Below are positions 33,101 through 39,555 of a stretch of 64,000 nt of DNA, piece after piece. Positions within the stretch are counted from its first letter, which is position 1. Each line of letters begins with the position of its first letter. The position numbers and the translations under genes were made by a program. The notes under the pieces were generated by a model. It was not told where the DNA came from. It worked only from the letters and a program-made list of their open reading frames with translations, and searched no databases. The stretch is taken from contig NC_051098.1 of NCBI RefSeq assembly GCF_901709675.1, forward strand, positions 426,000-489,999. Reading direction: 5' to 3'. This DNA comes from Syngnathus acus. Lineage: Eukaryota; Chordata; Actinopteri; Syngnathiformes; Syngnathidae.

Positions 33101-33867
33101 TGGGGGTTTTGCTAGACTTTTCGCGATTGGAATTGAGTGTAAATCAGATGGTAGCGGCTTTGTGCGCTGCTGTGGGACAGAAGTAGACTTTCCCCAACCA
33201 ATCTGCGCTATTTGCATCAAAATCAAGAAGGTCCAAGTGTAAACCTCTGTCTGCCATGAATGACATGGTGGAAAAAAGTATGAAACCACCTGCGCCTGGA
33301 ATTTGACCTGCTTTTCCCCAGTCTAAAATGTAGTCTACTTTGTGTAACCAAACTTGCAGATACGCTGGTAGGTGAGGTGTAAACGCCCAGTGAGGCGTAG
33401 CACGTCTTCCAAACTCACAAACACCCCGAAATAAACCATAGCCCCTGCACAAAAATGACAATGCACCTGCTTTTATGCCAAGCGCATACAACTTTCTGTG
33501 ACCAAATTATTATAAATTATTATACATATTGAATATCACCTAGGTGTGCTGGCTTCAATATGCCAGTTCGCCCAGGTGAGCGCAACAAGGCCCCAAATAT
33601 ACTAGATTAGACTTGCGTTGGCCCAAAAATGAAATTGTGCCATTTTTAAACGAAGTGCACAGGCGTCAGTCTACCAAAATATGGCCCAGTGTGTCCAGTG
33701 TTTCCACTCACCCTGTTAATATCCTGTTTGAGAGCTGTGACGATATCAACCTCCCTCTCACTTATCATCCGCTGCAGGGCCTGAAGCTGCTGCAGCCTGA
33801 ACTCAAGAGGACGAGTTCTTCCACTCTCAAAGGCCCCCCGGGTATGCTGAATAATCTGCCTCTCCAT
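5992..33867 (-). CDS. Class 3 aldehyde dehydrogenase gene, seven coding exons (C-terminus off window)
   Basis: The enzyme family oxidises medium- and long-chain or aromatic aldehydes to acids with NAD(P)+. Coding exons, in transcript order: 33867-33712, 32967-32736, 22815-22730, 17495-17287, 6581-6464, 6376-6235, 6158-5992. Their sum is 1110 bp (370 codons) with no stop, and every junction has GT/AG borders and compatible phase. Visible motifs: GAWNYP with Asn113, KPSE (136-139), FYTGS (183-187), LELGGK with the general base Glu208, GQTC with nucleophile Cys242, and EEIFGP. ALDH3 proteins are usually about 450-490 residues, so roughly the last quarter, including the PFGGVG-type motif and any membrane tail, lies left of the window. 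The sequence resembles ALDH3A more than ALDH3B, but I cannot separate aldh3a1, aldh3a2 and aldh3d1. Introns: 744 bp, 9.9 kb, 5.2 kb, 10.7 kb, 87 bp, 76 bp, and one over 5.9 kb. Confidence 0.9.
6235..6376 (-). CDS. ALDH3-like gene, coding exon 6
   Basis: Encodes [19 protein letters not shown] through [11 protein letters not shown] and one base of an Ala codon. The acceptor is ATCACAG. The donor lies after ATATTG with GTAGGT, so the split codon G|CT completes RYIAPT across the 76-bp intron, as in other ALDH3 proteins. Confidence 0.92.
6464..6581 (-). CDS. ALDH3-like gene, coding exon 5 (catalytic Cys)
   Basis: Completes Arg228 and encodes residues 229-267, [20 protein letters not shown] and onward, including the nucleophile Cys242 in GQTC. 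The acceptor is TCTTTAG and the donor GTAATG. Exons 5 and 6 look like one long reading frame because the 87-bp intron between them (6377-6463) is open. The intron is inferred because its translation is absent from ALDH3 proteins and both splice sites are good. Confidence 0.9.
8744..10094. mobile_element. hAT element inserted in L2 RT, perfect 8-bp TSD
   Basis: Ends are CAGGACTGTGGACTCGG and CGAGTCCACAGCCCTG. The flanking CTGCTTTC is exact at 8736-8743 and 10095-10102. Subterminal DNA is a run of ACTCGG/GGACTC words in both orientations, probably transposase-binding sites. It holds a transposase remnant at 9087-9476. A second copy is at 40725-41889. Confidence 0.88.
9087..9476 (+). pseudogene. 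hAT transposase N-terminal fragment (BED-like zinc finger)
   Basis: Starts [20 protein letters not shown] and contains CLIC...H...H spacing as in BED/SPIN-DOC-type fingers of ZBED5-like hAT transposases. The main frame ends at 9434. A one-frame shift near 9400 gives [18 protein letters not shown], the next conserved hAT block, up to about 9476. The catalytic part is absent, so the copy is non-autonomous. The counterpart is at 41130-41520. Confidence 0.65.
11701..12150. other. Residual hAT interior, no gene
   Basis: Non-coding DNA between the L2 tail and the conserved right subterminal part of the 6755-12428 element. It contains A/T runs only. Confidence 0.4.
12536..12963 (+). mobile_element. 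Solo LTR of an endogenous retrovirus family
   Basis: The part 12766-12963 closely matches 44425-44619, which is followed by a primer-binding site and a gag start, so it is an LTR. It has an AATAAA-like signal near 12831 and ends AAACCTAACA. The 5' limit is placed at TGTGGAAAGTG by the TG...CA rule and is uncertain. I see no clear target duplication and no internal region after it. Confidence 0.6.
12964..13405. other. Unassigned stretch with a weak transposase-like reading
   Basis: The plus frame 12968-13140 reads [20 protein letters not shown] and then [12 protein letters not shown], which recalls the N-terminal helix-turn-helix of pogo/Tigger transposases. It is short and ends in a stop, with nothing catalytic. 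I do not call a gene. Confidence 0.25.
13406..14560 (-). mobile_element. Short LTR element with tRNA-Trp-type primer site
   Basis: On the minus strand an LTR ends CTGCCACA at 14448, followed by primer-binding site TGGTGACCCCAACGTGAT (14430-14447), one mismatch from the 3' end of vertebrate tRNA-Trp. About 90 bp of the same LTR end recurs at 13406-13500, so the two copies enclose about 950 bp. The interior has a degenerate ~100-bp tandem repeat (GACTGAGRCGTGCARCTATCCTGA words near 13920 and 14045) and no pol. Read from the primer site, an ATG at about 14375 opens a frame of about 30 codons. Confidence 0.6.
14561..15123. other. Unassigned intronic DNA
   Basis: No coding region is supported. 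It contains a short GAGA run at 14938-14956 and mariner-like words (CGCTATTTTGCAGTG) near 14801, which are too weak to call an element. Confidence 0.35.
15243..16976. mobile_element. Foldback element with ~470-bp inverted arms
   Basis: Arms 15243-15714 and 16503-16976 are inverted copies differing only by a few substitutions and small indels. Each begins GGTGTTGTGCTTGATTTGG from outside and ends GTTGCAT inside. The arms contain GTTCCCCCGTGAG near the outer end, a GTCGTACGGC direct repeat and a short (CATC)n. The 788-bp centre holds a four-copy tandem array. No transposase is present. The flanks TGTCACG (15124) and CGTGACA (17007-17013) may mark a host LTR-type sequence into which it inserted. 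It lies in ALDH3 intron 4. Confidence 0.85.
15841..16502. repeat. Four ~167-bp tandem units with inverted ends
   Basis: Units start at about 15841, 16010, 16176 and 16343 with TGCCCCGTGAGGATATGTTC and end with GGGGGGAACACATCCTCACG, so each junction is itself a palindrome. The interior is a conserved GGTGAGTGCTGGACTCCAGC block and a T-rich tract. The last unit ends truncated at the right arm. Confidence 0.85.
17287..17495 (-). CDS. ALDH3-like gene, coding exon 4 (catalytic Glu)
   Basis: Encodes residues 159-227 plus two bases of Arg228. It runs from [13 protein letters not shown] through [10 protein letters not shown] (Rossmann-type glycine) and [16 protein letters not shown], where Glu208 is the general base. 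The acceptor CGCAG precedes GATCTA and the donor is GTAAAA. The flanking introns carry the hAT nest (right) and the foldback palindrome (left). Confidence 0.93.
17902..19850 (+). mobile_element. Rex1/Babar-like LINE 3' part, split by L2
   Basis: RT from the [20 protein letters not shown] motif (about 17953) through [11 protein letters not shown] (18047) to [12 protein letters not shown] (18222). After the L2 insertion it resumes at [20 protein letters not shown] (19043) and runs to a stop at 19530. The 3' UTR ends in GACTTTGACTTTTGACTTT at about 19838. It is 5'-truncated, as is usual for LINEs. The same subfamily is at 57963-58757. Confidence 0.85.
18226..19044 (+). mobile_element. L2-like LINE, 3' end only
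   Basis: Encodes the same C-terminal block as 10870-11197 ([20 protein letters not shown] to the end HFYDMAFN) and the same 3' UTR, ending (ACTTG)n at about 19044. It inserted into the Rex1-like coding region, whose frame resumes on the other side. Confidence 0.88.
20207..21152. other. Unassigned intronic DNA
   Basis: No gene is supported. A segment at about 20345-20400 (AAGTTCATTTTCTATATGAA, ACTAGTTCAAAG) resembles a hAT-type terminus, and a TATTTAAG promoter-like word is near 20920, but I found no matching second end. Confidence 0.35.
21163..22341 (+). mobile_element. Rex3/RTE-like LINE, 5'-truncated, 10-bp TSD
   Basis: RT and C-terminal domain: [45 protein letters not shown] (second Asp of FADD changed to Gly), [35 protein letters not shown] and a PRPDPGKAE end followed by (GATG)n. 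GTTGTATTGC flanks it exactly at 21153-21162 and 22342-22351. Two internal deletions and one frame change near 21290 are present. The changed catalytic motif means it is dead. Confidence 0.9.
22244..22341. repeat. (GATG)n tail of Rex3
   Basis: About 24 GATG/TGGA units, with one GATA variant at 22324, directly follow the Rex3 3' end AAGCGGAAGAA and end at the target duplication. Confidence 0.95.
22352..22729. other. Intron sequence next to exon 3, no repeat recognised
   Basis: AT-rich. Near 22541 the words CACCTTATAATTGACTTCTTA echo 21116-21136, suggesting an old local duplication. Confidence 0.4.
22730..22815 (-). CDS. ALDH3-like gene, coding exon 3 (86 bp)
   Basis: Short exon that completes Gly130 and encodes residues 131-158: NGAVVKPSE, then a leucine-rich stretch and LLPLYLDK. 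The length matches the corresponding vertebrate ALDH3 segment (28 codons) exactly. The acceptor is CTGCAG; the donor starts GTCTGA, which is weak after GT. Its boundaries are fixed by phase: one base comes from exon 2, and exon 4 starts in phase 0 with Asp-Leu-Tyr. The KPSE motif is a cofactor-binding landmark. It is the only short exon separated by two large repeat-filled introns. Confidence 0.88.
23333..23466 (+). mobile_element. tRNA-type SINE (GATG-tail family), 5' part
   Basis: GGCGGCACGGTGGGGCACAG start, A-box-like TTAGCACGTCC, B-box GGTTCGATACC near 23394, and the GTGGAGTTTGCATGTTCTCC body. It breaks off after CGGCACTCCG. Confidence 0.75.
23531..23868 (+). mobile_element. tRNA-type SINE (GATG-tail family), near full length
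   Basis: Head GTGACGCACTGGTTAGCATG, B-box GGTTCGATTCC at 23583-23593, and body with TTGGCTGGCAACTGGTTCAG. The 3' end reads GCGACCCCTATGGGGACAAG then CGGTATAGAAA and (ATGG)n. This end matches the Rex3 3' end. Confidence 0.8.
24101..24556 (+). mobile_element. Solo LTR related to the 61241 family
   Basis: Shares order and wording with 61241-61664: CACGTCTCGTC start (TG decayed to TA), CTTGTATTTAAGTCCTGTCT promoter-like core, AATAAGCC poly(A)-type signal, CCAAGCTGCATTTGGTC and a CGACA end. Flanks CACCT and CATCT differ by one base, a plausible 5-bp duplication. Confidence 0.65.
24683..24918. repeat. Imperfect (ACT)n trinucleotide repeat
   Basis: About 235 bp dominated by ACT/TAC triplets with CAAG and ATT interruptions. 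It translates as Thr-rich in one frame. Confidence 0.9.
24919..25425. other. Unassigned stretch before a LINE endonuclease
   Basis: No convincing coding. It may be the 5' region of the LINE whose endonuclease begins at about 25427. Confidence 0.35.
25426..26190 (+). mobile_element. LINE apurinic-type endonuclease fragment
   Basis: Encodes [20 protein letters not shown] then [47 protein letters not shown] and, with frameshifts, [19 protein letters not shown] and [10 protein letters not shown]. These are the endonuclease landmarks (N, E, D-N, SDH) of RTE-like LINEs sometimes annotated as craniofacial development protein 2-like. At least three frame changes and a stop break it, and no RT follows. 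Confidence 0.75.
26299..26876. mobile_element. MITE with ~17-bp terminal inverted repeats
   Basis: Left CCGTATTTATTCTAAT and right ATTAGAATAAATACGG, flanked by TA on both sides. Repeated GGGCGATTA/GGGCGATAAT words lie near both ends. There is no coding capacity. The TA flank suggests Tc1/mariner-type mobilisation. Confidence 0.75.
26880..27695. other. Unassigned stretch with one 105-codon reading frame
   Basis: A plus frame at 27186-27503 is rich in Lys/Arg/Glu and ends [20 protein letters not shown]...SADL. I recognise no domain, and there are no splice or promoter features to support it. Confidence 0.2.
27704..28061. mobile_element. hAT MITE, perfect 8-bp TSD
   Basis: CAGTGGTTCTTAACCT at the left and AGGTTAAGAACTACTG at the right. 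CCCCAAAC flanks it at 27696-27703 and 28062-28069. The 358 bp are non-coding. Confidence 0.88.
28168..28199. repeat. 32-bp piece of the 26299 MITE
   Basis: CGCCAAGGGGCACTGAAATG plus GGCGATAATATG is identical to part of the interior of the MITE at about 26367-26398. Confidence 0.7.
28200..28446. other. Unassigned AT-rich DNA
   Basis: No gene or repeat end is recognised between the short MITE piece and the composite MITE that starts at 28447. Confidence 0.35.
28650..30638 (-). CDS. Rex1-like reverse transcriptase, 662-codon open frame
   Basis: The longest clean protein in the window. A linker at residues 1-200 ([18 protein letters not shown] near 80) is followed by the RT fingers with AAGPDGVTG (218-226) and [19 protein letters not shown] (274-292). 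RT motif A is FVDFSSAFN (Asp346), then [13 protein letters not shown] (402-414) and the catalytic FADD (433-436). The C-terminal thumb and DSKL-type region run [12 protein letters not shown] through [17 protein letters not shown] to FANSFYP. The element's normal start lies upstream in the endonuclease region; the ATG here is simply the first in this frame after the deletion. Catalytic residues are intact, so it is young or recently active, but alone it lacks the endonuclease. Confidence 0.85.
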   Translation of the reverse strand: MSLLLIPAYTTIRKSALIITKTVKTWPDDASQQLQDCFDRTNWDIFEHRDLNVFTDSVLCYIKHCTDTVTVDKPIRIYPNQKPWMTREVLRLLEERDTTLSLRSEDGALYSTARANLRRGIREAQLAYKKRIEDHLDSNNSKQVWQGVQHLTNYRTTIGAAEGDASLAEVLNTFFARFESEPPEAATSHPTDRSSFTLTVKEHEVRRTLRTINSRKAAGPDGVTGRVLKDCADQLAGVFTKIFNQSLTESTVPSCLKSSTIVPLPKKRHITSLNDYRPVALTPVVMKCFEKLVRGHITALLFRGFDPHQFAYRANRSTEDAVATALHAALSHLEQPGSYVRIIFVDFSSAFNTIFPHRLVDILEGLGLPHNTCRWIKSFLTGCSQRLKVGRHTSTPLSLGTGSPQGCVLSPLLYTLYTHACTPAHRSNTIVKFADDTTVVGLISKGDESAYRDEVVQLSEWCGENNLLLNTAKTQELVIYFRRKNKTDIPPLIIDGVCVKRVSSFRYLGVHIEEDFTWGVNTSELLKKAQQRLYFLRVLRRHSITQRLLVSFYRCSIESTLTYCICVWYSSCTAAQRKKLQGVINTAQKIIGCPLPTLEDLHRTRCLKKTQNILKDTSHPGHSLFELLPSGRRYRLIRSRTSRFANSFYPTAVVTLNAAKRK
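30683..31582 (-). pseudogene. Rex1-like N-terminal and endonuclease region
   Basis: 299 codons from [11 protein letters not shown] hydrophobic stretch near residues 14-30 is followed by a basic [13 protein letters not shown] region. The endonuclease landmarks follow: [58 protein letters not shown] and IMAGDFNH. The frame then shifts (residues after about 275 are out of frame) because 13 bp present in the copy near 42940 are missing here. It would nick target DNA during target-primed reverse transcription. Confidence 0.8.
32532..32584. repeat. (CATT)n microsatellite
   Basis: About 12 CATT units with a CCATT variant, in ALDH3 intron 2 close to exon 2. Confidence 0.9.
32736..32967 (-). CDS. ALDH3-like gene, coding exon 2
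   Basis: Encodes residues 53-129 plus the first base of Gly130. It carries [23 protein letters not shown] (Asn113, which orients the thioester intermediate in this family) and GAIAAG. The acceptor is TTACAG and the donor GTACAC. The 744-bp intron between exons 1 and 2 holds a probable MITE. Confidence 0.92.
33040..33645. mobile_element. Possible MITE in ALDH3 intron 1
   Basis: GGGCCCAATTTTCATTCTAA near 33042 and, inverted, TTGGCCCAAAAATGAAATT near 33619 look like diverged terminal repeats. The sequence between has inverted GCGCACTC/CAAAGCG words. There is no coding region. The family (Harbinger-like?) and limits are uncertain. Confidence 0.4.
33712..33867 (-). CDS. ALDH3-like gene, coding exon 1 (start codon)
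   Basis: Encodes residues 1-52, starting [20 protein letters not shown], the usual ALDH3 N-terminal helix with the SGRTRPL motif and an [11 protein letters not shown] stretch. The donor after AGG is GTGAGT, a strong site, in phase 0. Just upstream of the ATG is a pyrimidine-rich tract ending in AG, eight bases before the ATG, so a separate 5' UTR exon further right is likely. No promoter is identified in the flanking sequence. Confidence 0.88.
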
Positions 33868-34057
33868 AACCTCAGCTAGTATAGACAGTAAAGAATAGAG
33901 AAATATATTATGCTATGGACATTAGGTGGCAACATTCAAAAATATGAACTATGCACACCTCAGAAGGAGCCGATGATTGATTCAGCTGGATGATAAGTAA
34001 AGCCACAATACAGTACAGGACATCAAATATTGATTTTATTTGAATAATTTCTTCCTT

Positions 34058-34313
34058 GGCGGCTCGGTGACGCACCGGTTAGCACGTCTGCCTCACAGTT
34101 AGGAGGGTGCGCGTTCGATTCCACCTCCAGCCCTCCCTGTGTGGAGTTTGCATGTTCTCCCCGTGTCCATGTGGGTTTTCTCCGTGCGATTGGCTGGCAA
34201 CCAGTTCAGGGTGTCCCCCGCCTATTGCCCGATGACGGCTGGGATCGGCTCCAGCACGCCCGCGACCTCCGTGGGGACAAAGCGGTACGGAAAATGGATG
34301 GATGGATGGATGG
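34058..34313 (+). mobile_element. tRNA-type SINE (GATG-tail family), 14-bp TSD
   Basis: Starts GGCGGCTCGGTGACGCACCG, with B-box-like CGTTCGATTCC at 34112-34122. It has an internal deletion between GGTTTTCTCCG and TGCGATTGG, and ends GGGGACAAAGCGGTACGGAA then (ATGG)n. ATAATTTCTTCCTT flanks it exactly at 34044-34057 and 34314-34327. Confidence 0.92.
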
Positions 34314-34327
34314 ATAATTTCTTCCTT

Positions 34328-34580
34328 TAAACTTTAAACAGTTGTTCTCAAATTAACGTCAAATTAATGTACATCAAATTAACTGACATTCTGTTGACCC
34401 CTGATTCATTTGTGGCATATTTGGCAGCATCATTTTCACTTTCTTCATTTTAAAATTTGGACAGTTTTGGGTTTAAAAAATCTGTGAACTCATCAATTTA
34501 CACTGGGGACACGAGGTATCCTGCATTTTTTTAGATGGCAGTTTCTGTCCGCTACAGTATTTTAATGTCCATAAACAATA
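34328..34580. other. Unassigned AT-rich DNA
   Basis: No gene or terminal repeat is seen. Confidence 0.35.
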
Positions 34581-34740
34581 TACAGTGGACCCTCGTTTAT
34601 CGGGGAAAACACGTTCCAGAACCACCCGCAATAAACGAAGATTCGCGAAGTAAAAACAGCATGCGTATGTATTAAATTTAAACACCATTGTATTGAAAGT
34701 TCCAACACATAGTGTTTCTTGTTGGCTGTTATAAGGCATG
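34581..34740. mobile_element. Mariner-type MITE end
   Basis: CAGTGGACCCTCGTTTATCG followed by AACACGTTCCAGAACCACCC and AATAAACGAAG, the usual left end of teleost mariner-type MITEs. No matching right end is found. Related wording is at 46140-46195. Confidence 0.5.
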
Positions 34741-34839
34741 GGTGTATTGCAAGTTACTTTGAAGTGTGGTTTACCTTGTCAAGCAATGCAAAGTGTCTAC
34801 CTTCAGGATTAACACACCACACTAAGCATCATGCATAGC

Positions 34840-35650
34840 GAAACCAACCTTTATTGACTTTATTGTGCATGGCAAACAGGGAATTTGACTCAGGTTGATC
34901 TCAGCCTCTGTACAACATTTAAGTGACTGAAAACATTCAAGTAACGAACAACATTTAAGTGAGGAGAACAGGATGTTATTGCACAGTGATGACTCTGAGT
35001 CTCTATGAGTGGTGAGAGTTCATCAGAGCGACAGCCTGGAGGAAGAAGCTGTGTCTGTGTCTGCTGGTTTTGGCATAGAGCGCTCTGTAATGCCGTCAAG
35101 AGGAGAGGAGTTTGAACAGACTGTGTCCTGGGTGAGAAGGGTCTGCGGAGATGATTAATTGCACGGTTTCTGGTCCTGGACAGGCACAAGTCTTGGTCCC
35201 GATTATCTTTTCCGCGGACCTAATTGTCTGTTGCAGTCTGTGCTTGTCTTGTTTGGTGGCCGATCCAAACCAGACAGTGATGGAGGTGCAGAATATAGAC
35301 TGGATGATGGCAACGTAGAAGGTTTTCAGCAGCTCCTGTAGCAGGTTGAACTTTCTGAGCTGTTTCAGAAAGTACAACCTCTGCTGGGCCTTCTTCCGAA
35401 AAGAGTCTATGTAGCCGGTCCACTTCAGGTCCCGGGAGATTGTGGATCCCAGGAACTTGAAGATGTCCGTGGTGGGAATAGCATTGCTGAGGATGGTGAG
35501 GGGTGGAAGTGGCGATGGGTCTCTCCTGAAGTCCACTGTCATCTTCACGGTCTTGAGCGGGTTCAGCTCCAGGTGATTTTGGCTTGCACCAATGGACTAG
35601 CCGCTCCACCTCCTCTCTGTACGCAGTCTCATCACGGTCCCGGATCAGTC
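34840..35650 (-). mobile_element. Rex1-like LINE 3' end (second subfamily)
   Basis: The minus frame 35548-35096 encodes the C-terminal RT block: [52 protein letters not shown] and [13 protein letters not shown], where the frame breaks. The 3' UTR ends CACAATAAAGTCAATAAAGG near 34845. The 5' end is truncated at about 35650. Confidence 0.75.
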
Positions 35651-35757
35651 TGATGAGAGTGACCCATGGTCTCTGGCTCTCTGCCTCATGTGGGGATTTG
35701 GATTTTGGGGACGTTGGGAGTCGTCCCTTGCCAGGGCGGGGGGGTGGGGGGGGTTTC

Positions 35758-36112
35758 TGTCACGCATCCGTGTGACCCGGACTGTGATCAGCTCATCCCT
35801 CCTGCCCCTCCCGTCCTGTCAGCAGCTATCACTATGATTGCCCGTACCTGCGGCTTTCTCCATACCTGCTCAGAGCTAGTTAGCCACTCCTTATAAACCC
35901 GCACACCCAGCCCTCAGTGTCAGTTAGTTCTTTTTCCCTACCAGTACGCTACATGTCTGTTGCCTATTCTGTAGTCTGCCGTAGCCCGGTCTGTTACTAT
36001 GCCTGTCTGTTGATATCCTTGTAGCCTCCTGTCATCCTGTTCTCCACTACCCCTTTCCCTCCAATAGACCCCTTTTTGGTCCAAGCCGCATTTGGTGGCC
36101 TTGTCCATGACA
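35758..36112 (+). mobile_element. Solo LTR (TG...CA), another gypsy-type family
   Basis: TGTCACGCATCCGTGTGACC start, CTTATAAACCCGCACACC promoter core near 35890, CCAATAGACC signal, CCAAGCCGCATTTGGTGG and a CCATGACA end. Its design matches the LTRs at 24101 and 61241 but the sequence differs. No target duplication is seen. Confidence 0.6.
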
Positions 36113-36251
36113 CTTGACACAGACAAACAGAGGTGAGTATTCCCAGGGTATCCCATTTTGCGGACGAAGGCAGGAGAAAATTGTTGTGCGTTCCTGTGTG
36201 CGCCTAACTGTAGCCAGGAGGGGGAAGGTTCTCTCCAAGGATGACCTACGC

Positions 36252-39022
36252 CAGGGGTGTCAAACTCATTTTCACCGAGGGCCACATCAGCATAATGGCT
36301 GTCCTCAAAGGGCCAGATTTAACTTATAAATGTAACTAAATGTAATCGAATGTAATGTAAAATAAATGTAACTACTCCTTAGTGTTGAATAACTCATTAT
36401 TTATTATAACTTCTTTCAAGTGACAATTACAGTTGCATAGAAAACATGTTTGCTTGTTGCTCTAACATAAATCCTTTTAAATTTTGTCAGCTTGTGAAAA
36501 CCCACATAACTCCATTAATGAAGGATCAAACTGTCCAAGTGAATAAAGAAAATAACATAAAACTGAGCTGCAAAGAACATGTATGACACATGTAGCATTT
36601 TACAAAAAAAGGCTGCACACAGCCTTGCATCCAACTGATGGTTTGATGACAACAATTTGTCTGCATACACACATAAGACCTGCAAACATTAAATAATTAC
36701 AACAGCAGCTACACATAAGTAATATGTAATCAACTAAAAATACCAAAATAAAGGTTGACTCAGTTCACAACTATATTGGTCAAGTTTTTCGGTTAGTCTT
36801 TGATGAGGAGATGCTGCCTGTCCTTGAACACATCAAGTGGATTCTCTCTCTATCGATTGATCATGTTCTGAAAATGATAAACACAAAACAAAATGCAACC
36901 ACACAAATTGCACACAGTTTAACTGTTCTTCTTCTTGGTTGAATTACATTTTATTATATTTTAATTACGTTTTTAAAAAAATGCTTACCTGTGTGTTTTC
37001 TGACCAGATTTCTGACACCGTTTTCCCATTACCGGTGTGTCAATGTCTGGTTTTAGGTCCTGTGCAGGCAATGTGTAGAACAGCATGGAGGTTGTCATCC
37101 GTGAGGCGTGATCTGTGCTTGTTTTTGTTCAGATTCATTATGGAAAAAAACTGTCCGCACTGATAGGTGCTCCCAAACATGGTCAGAACACGGGCAGCAT
37201 GAAGTCGAAGCTGTGGCATCAAACCAGGGGGCAGCAGACGGTAAAAATCCTGGATTGCAGCATCCTGGAACTTTGCTCTCAGGCCACTGTCGCTTTGAAG
37301 TTCAATTAACTCTGAAGCTGTTGGGGTGCAGTGCAGACATCGATGATGAAAGGATTGGCAAAGATGTCAAAGTCAGACTGTTGTGCTCTGAAGTCAGAGA
37401 AGCGCCGATCAAACTCAGTCTTTAACCAGCTCAGTTTGGTAGCCAACTGAGCATATGAAAAAGTATTGGGAAATGAGGCTGACATGCTCTGACAAACAGC
37501 AAAGAGGACAAGATTGTCCTGTTTCACTTGCCACATCCATAAGTCCCATTTACGCTGGAAAGCCGTGATCGTGTCAGACATCTGCGTGATGACTTGTTTG
37601 CGTCCCTGCAGCTTCTGATTATGCTGGGCGAGATGGTCGGTTATGTCACACAACACAGCAAAGTCACACATCCACTTTGGATCTGATAGTTCAGACATGA
37701 GTTTTCCTTTACTCTGCATAAAAAGAGCAATGTCTTCCCTGAGCTCAAAAAATCGCTTGAGGACTTTGCTCCTACTCAACCACCGGACTTCTGTATGGTA
37801 CAGCATATCCCCGTGTTCCGAGCCCATCTCCAGCAAAAACTGCTGGAACTGATGGTGATTCAGGCCACGCGCCCAAATGAAGTTCACTGTTTTCATGACT
37901 GTGGTCACAATGTCCATCCCCAGCACCTTCCCACACAAAGCTTCTTAATGGATAATGCAATGATACGTTATGAGAGGCGTGTGACAGTTCATTTTTTGCA
38001 TTTTCCCCTTCATCAGTCCAACCAAGCCCACTTTTCATCCACACATTGCCGGTGCACCGTCTGTAGTTAATCCTACCAAGTATTCCCACTGCAATGCATT
38101 TTTACTTACGGACTTCTCCACCGCATCAAAAATGTCCTGTCCCGTAGTGGTCCCATGCATTGCAGCCACATCCAACAGCTCCTCAGTGATAGAGAGGTCC
38201 GACTTTACGCCTCTAATAAAAATTGATAATTGCGCTGTGTCCGTGTTATCTGTGCTTTCATCAACAGCTAATGAAAAAGCTGTGTAGCTGCGTGTCACCT
38301 CGGCCAGCTGTGTTGTAAGATTTTCTGCTAGTTCCTTCACTCGGTCGGCGATGGTGTTTCTTGATAAACTGACATTTTTAAAAGTCTGTAACTGGTCGGA
38401 ACACACCTACTCACAGACCTTCAGCATGCACTGCTTCAAAAACGCTCCCTCTGAAAAAGACTTGGAAGCGTGTGTGATTTCTTCAGCCACAATGAAGCTA
38501 GCTTTCACCGCAGCCTCGTTTTTGGCTGTGGATTTCATGAACAAACTCTGCTGCAACCGCAGTCTGCCTTTTAGTTCTTGGGCAATTTGTTGCTCTTCTT
38601 GAAGGCTAGCTTTAGCGTACTTAGCTCCGTGTTTGGTGTCAAAATGTCGGCGCAGATTGTACTCTTTGACAACCGACACCACCTTGTAACACAAAAGACA
38701 TACCAGTCTTCCTCCTTGAAGCACAAACAAGTATTCGCCTTCCCATCTTTCTTGAAACAGTCTTCCGTCTGCATCAACATTTCTCTTTCTGGACATTTTG
38801 GGATCATTATTTATATCTAAATTCCACTTGTTGGCATTGACACTGCCGCGGCTAGCGTAGTCGAAAGGCATTGTGGGAAATGTGGTTTTTGCTCAAAGCA
38901 CGCTCTTAATTTATTGTTTGGTATTTATTTTTAGACACTCAAAACTTTTAAGCTCTCGCGGGCCACATGAAACGACATGGCGGGCCACATCTGGCCCGCG
39001 GGCCTTGAGTCTGACACGTGTG
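36252..39022 (-). mobile_element. hAT element with decayed transposase
   Basis: Ends CAGGGGTGTCAAACTCA and, inverted, CACACGTGTCAGACTC. Flanks ACCTACGC (36244-36251) and GCCTACGC (39023-39030) differ by one base. GGCCACAT/GGCCCGCGGGCC words lie subterminally. At 2771 bp it could be a full-length element, with the transposase on the minus strand. Confidence 0.88.
37306..38871 (-). pseudogene. hAT transposase pseudogene (ZBED5/GTF2IRD2-like type)
   Basis: Three frame blocks on the minus strand. 38871-38407: MSRKRNVDADGRLFQERWEG and a zinc finger CLLCYKVV...NLRRHFDTKH. 38406-38035: [20 protein letters not shown] (first catalytic Asp region) and [14 protein letters not shown]. 37938-37306: the block after YHCIIH, with [40 protein letters not shown] and [21 protein letters not shown]. 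At least three in-frame stops (between VCE and VCSDQ, after AMCG, and after YHCIIH) and a missing C-terminal dimerisation part make it non-functional. Confidence 0.85.
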
Positions 39023-39030
39023 GCCTACGC

Positions 39031-39555
39031 GATCACGTCAATAGAGGAGGCCAGCGGACCAACCACACACAACAGGGAGACAGTGGTTATGCACTCCAGT
39101 CCTTGTTTTATTTTGTACTCTTTTCCTTGCTTCTTTTGCCATTTAGATGCAGATACGCCTCTCAGCTGCTCCAACCTTCTTCCTAATTTCCTCAAGAAAC
39201 TCACGCATGTGCACTCTGCAGTCACTCTACAGCCGTCAGTCACACGCAAACTGTCAGAAGTATCGCAACAAAGTATTTATTTATGAACAGAGAAGAAAAA
39301 AATACTTTCAGACTAAATGTGATGTGAATGTTTAAGTTATTAATATGTTTATTAATCATTAAATCACTAGTTAGCCCCGTTAACTTTTCTCTCTCTCGCG
39401 TCAAAAAACGAAAGCCGTTATTCCCAGAGAGACCAGCTTGGATATTCTACGGCAGCACAATAAATTACTTGGATTTGATTCTCTCCTGGGCTCACAATAC
39501 TGAGTGTGATCCTGGTAAAGAAGTCATTTTAAACAGTAGCACTAGATGGCACTTG
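39031..39555. other. Unassigned DNA right of the hAT element
   Basis: No gene recognised. It probably continues the LTR-element-like flank interrupted at 36251. Confidence 0.35.
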
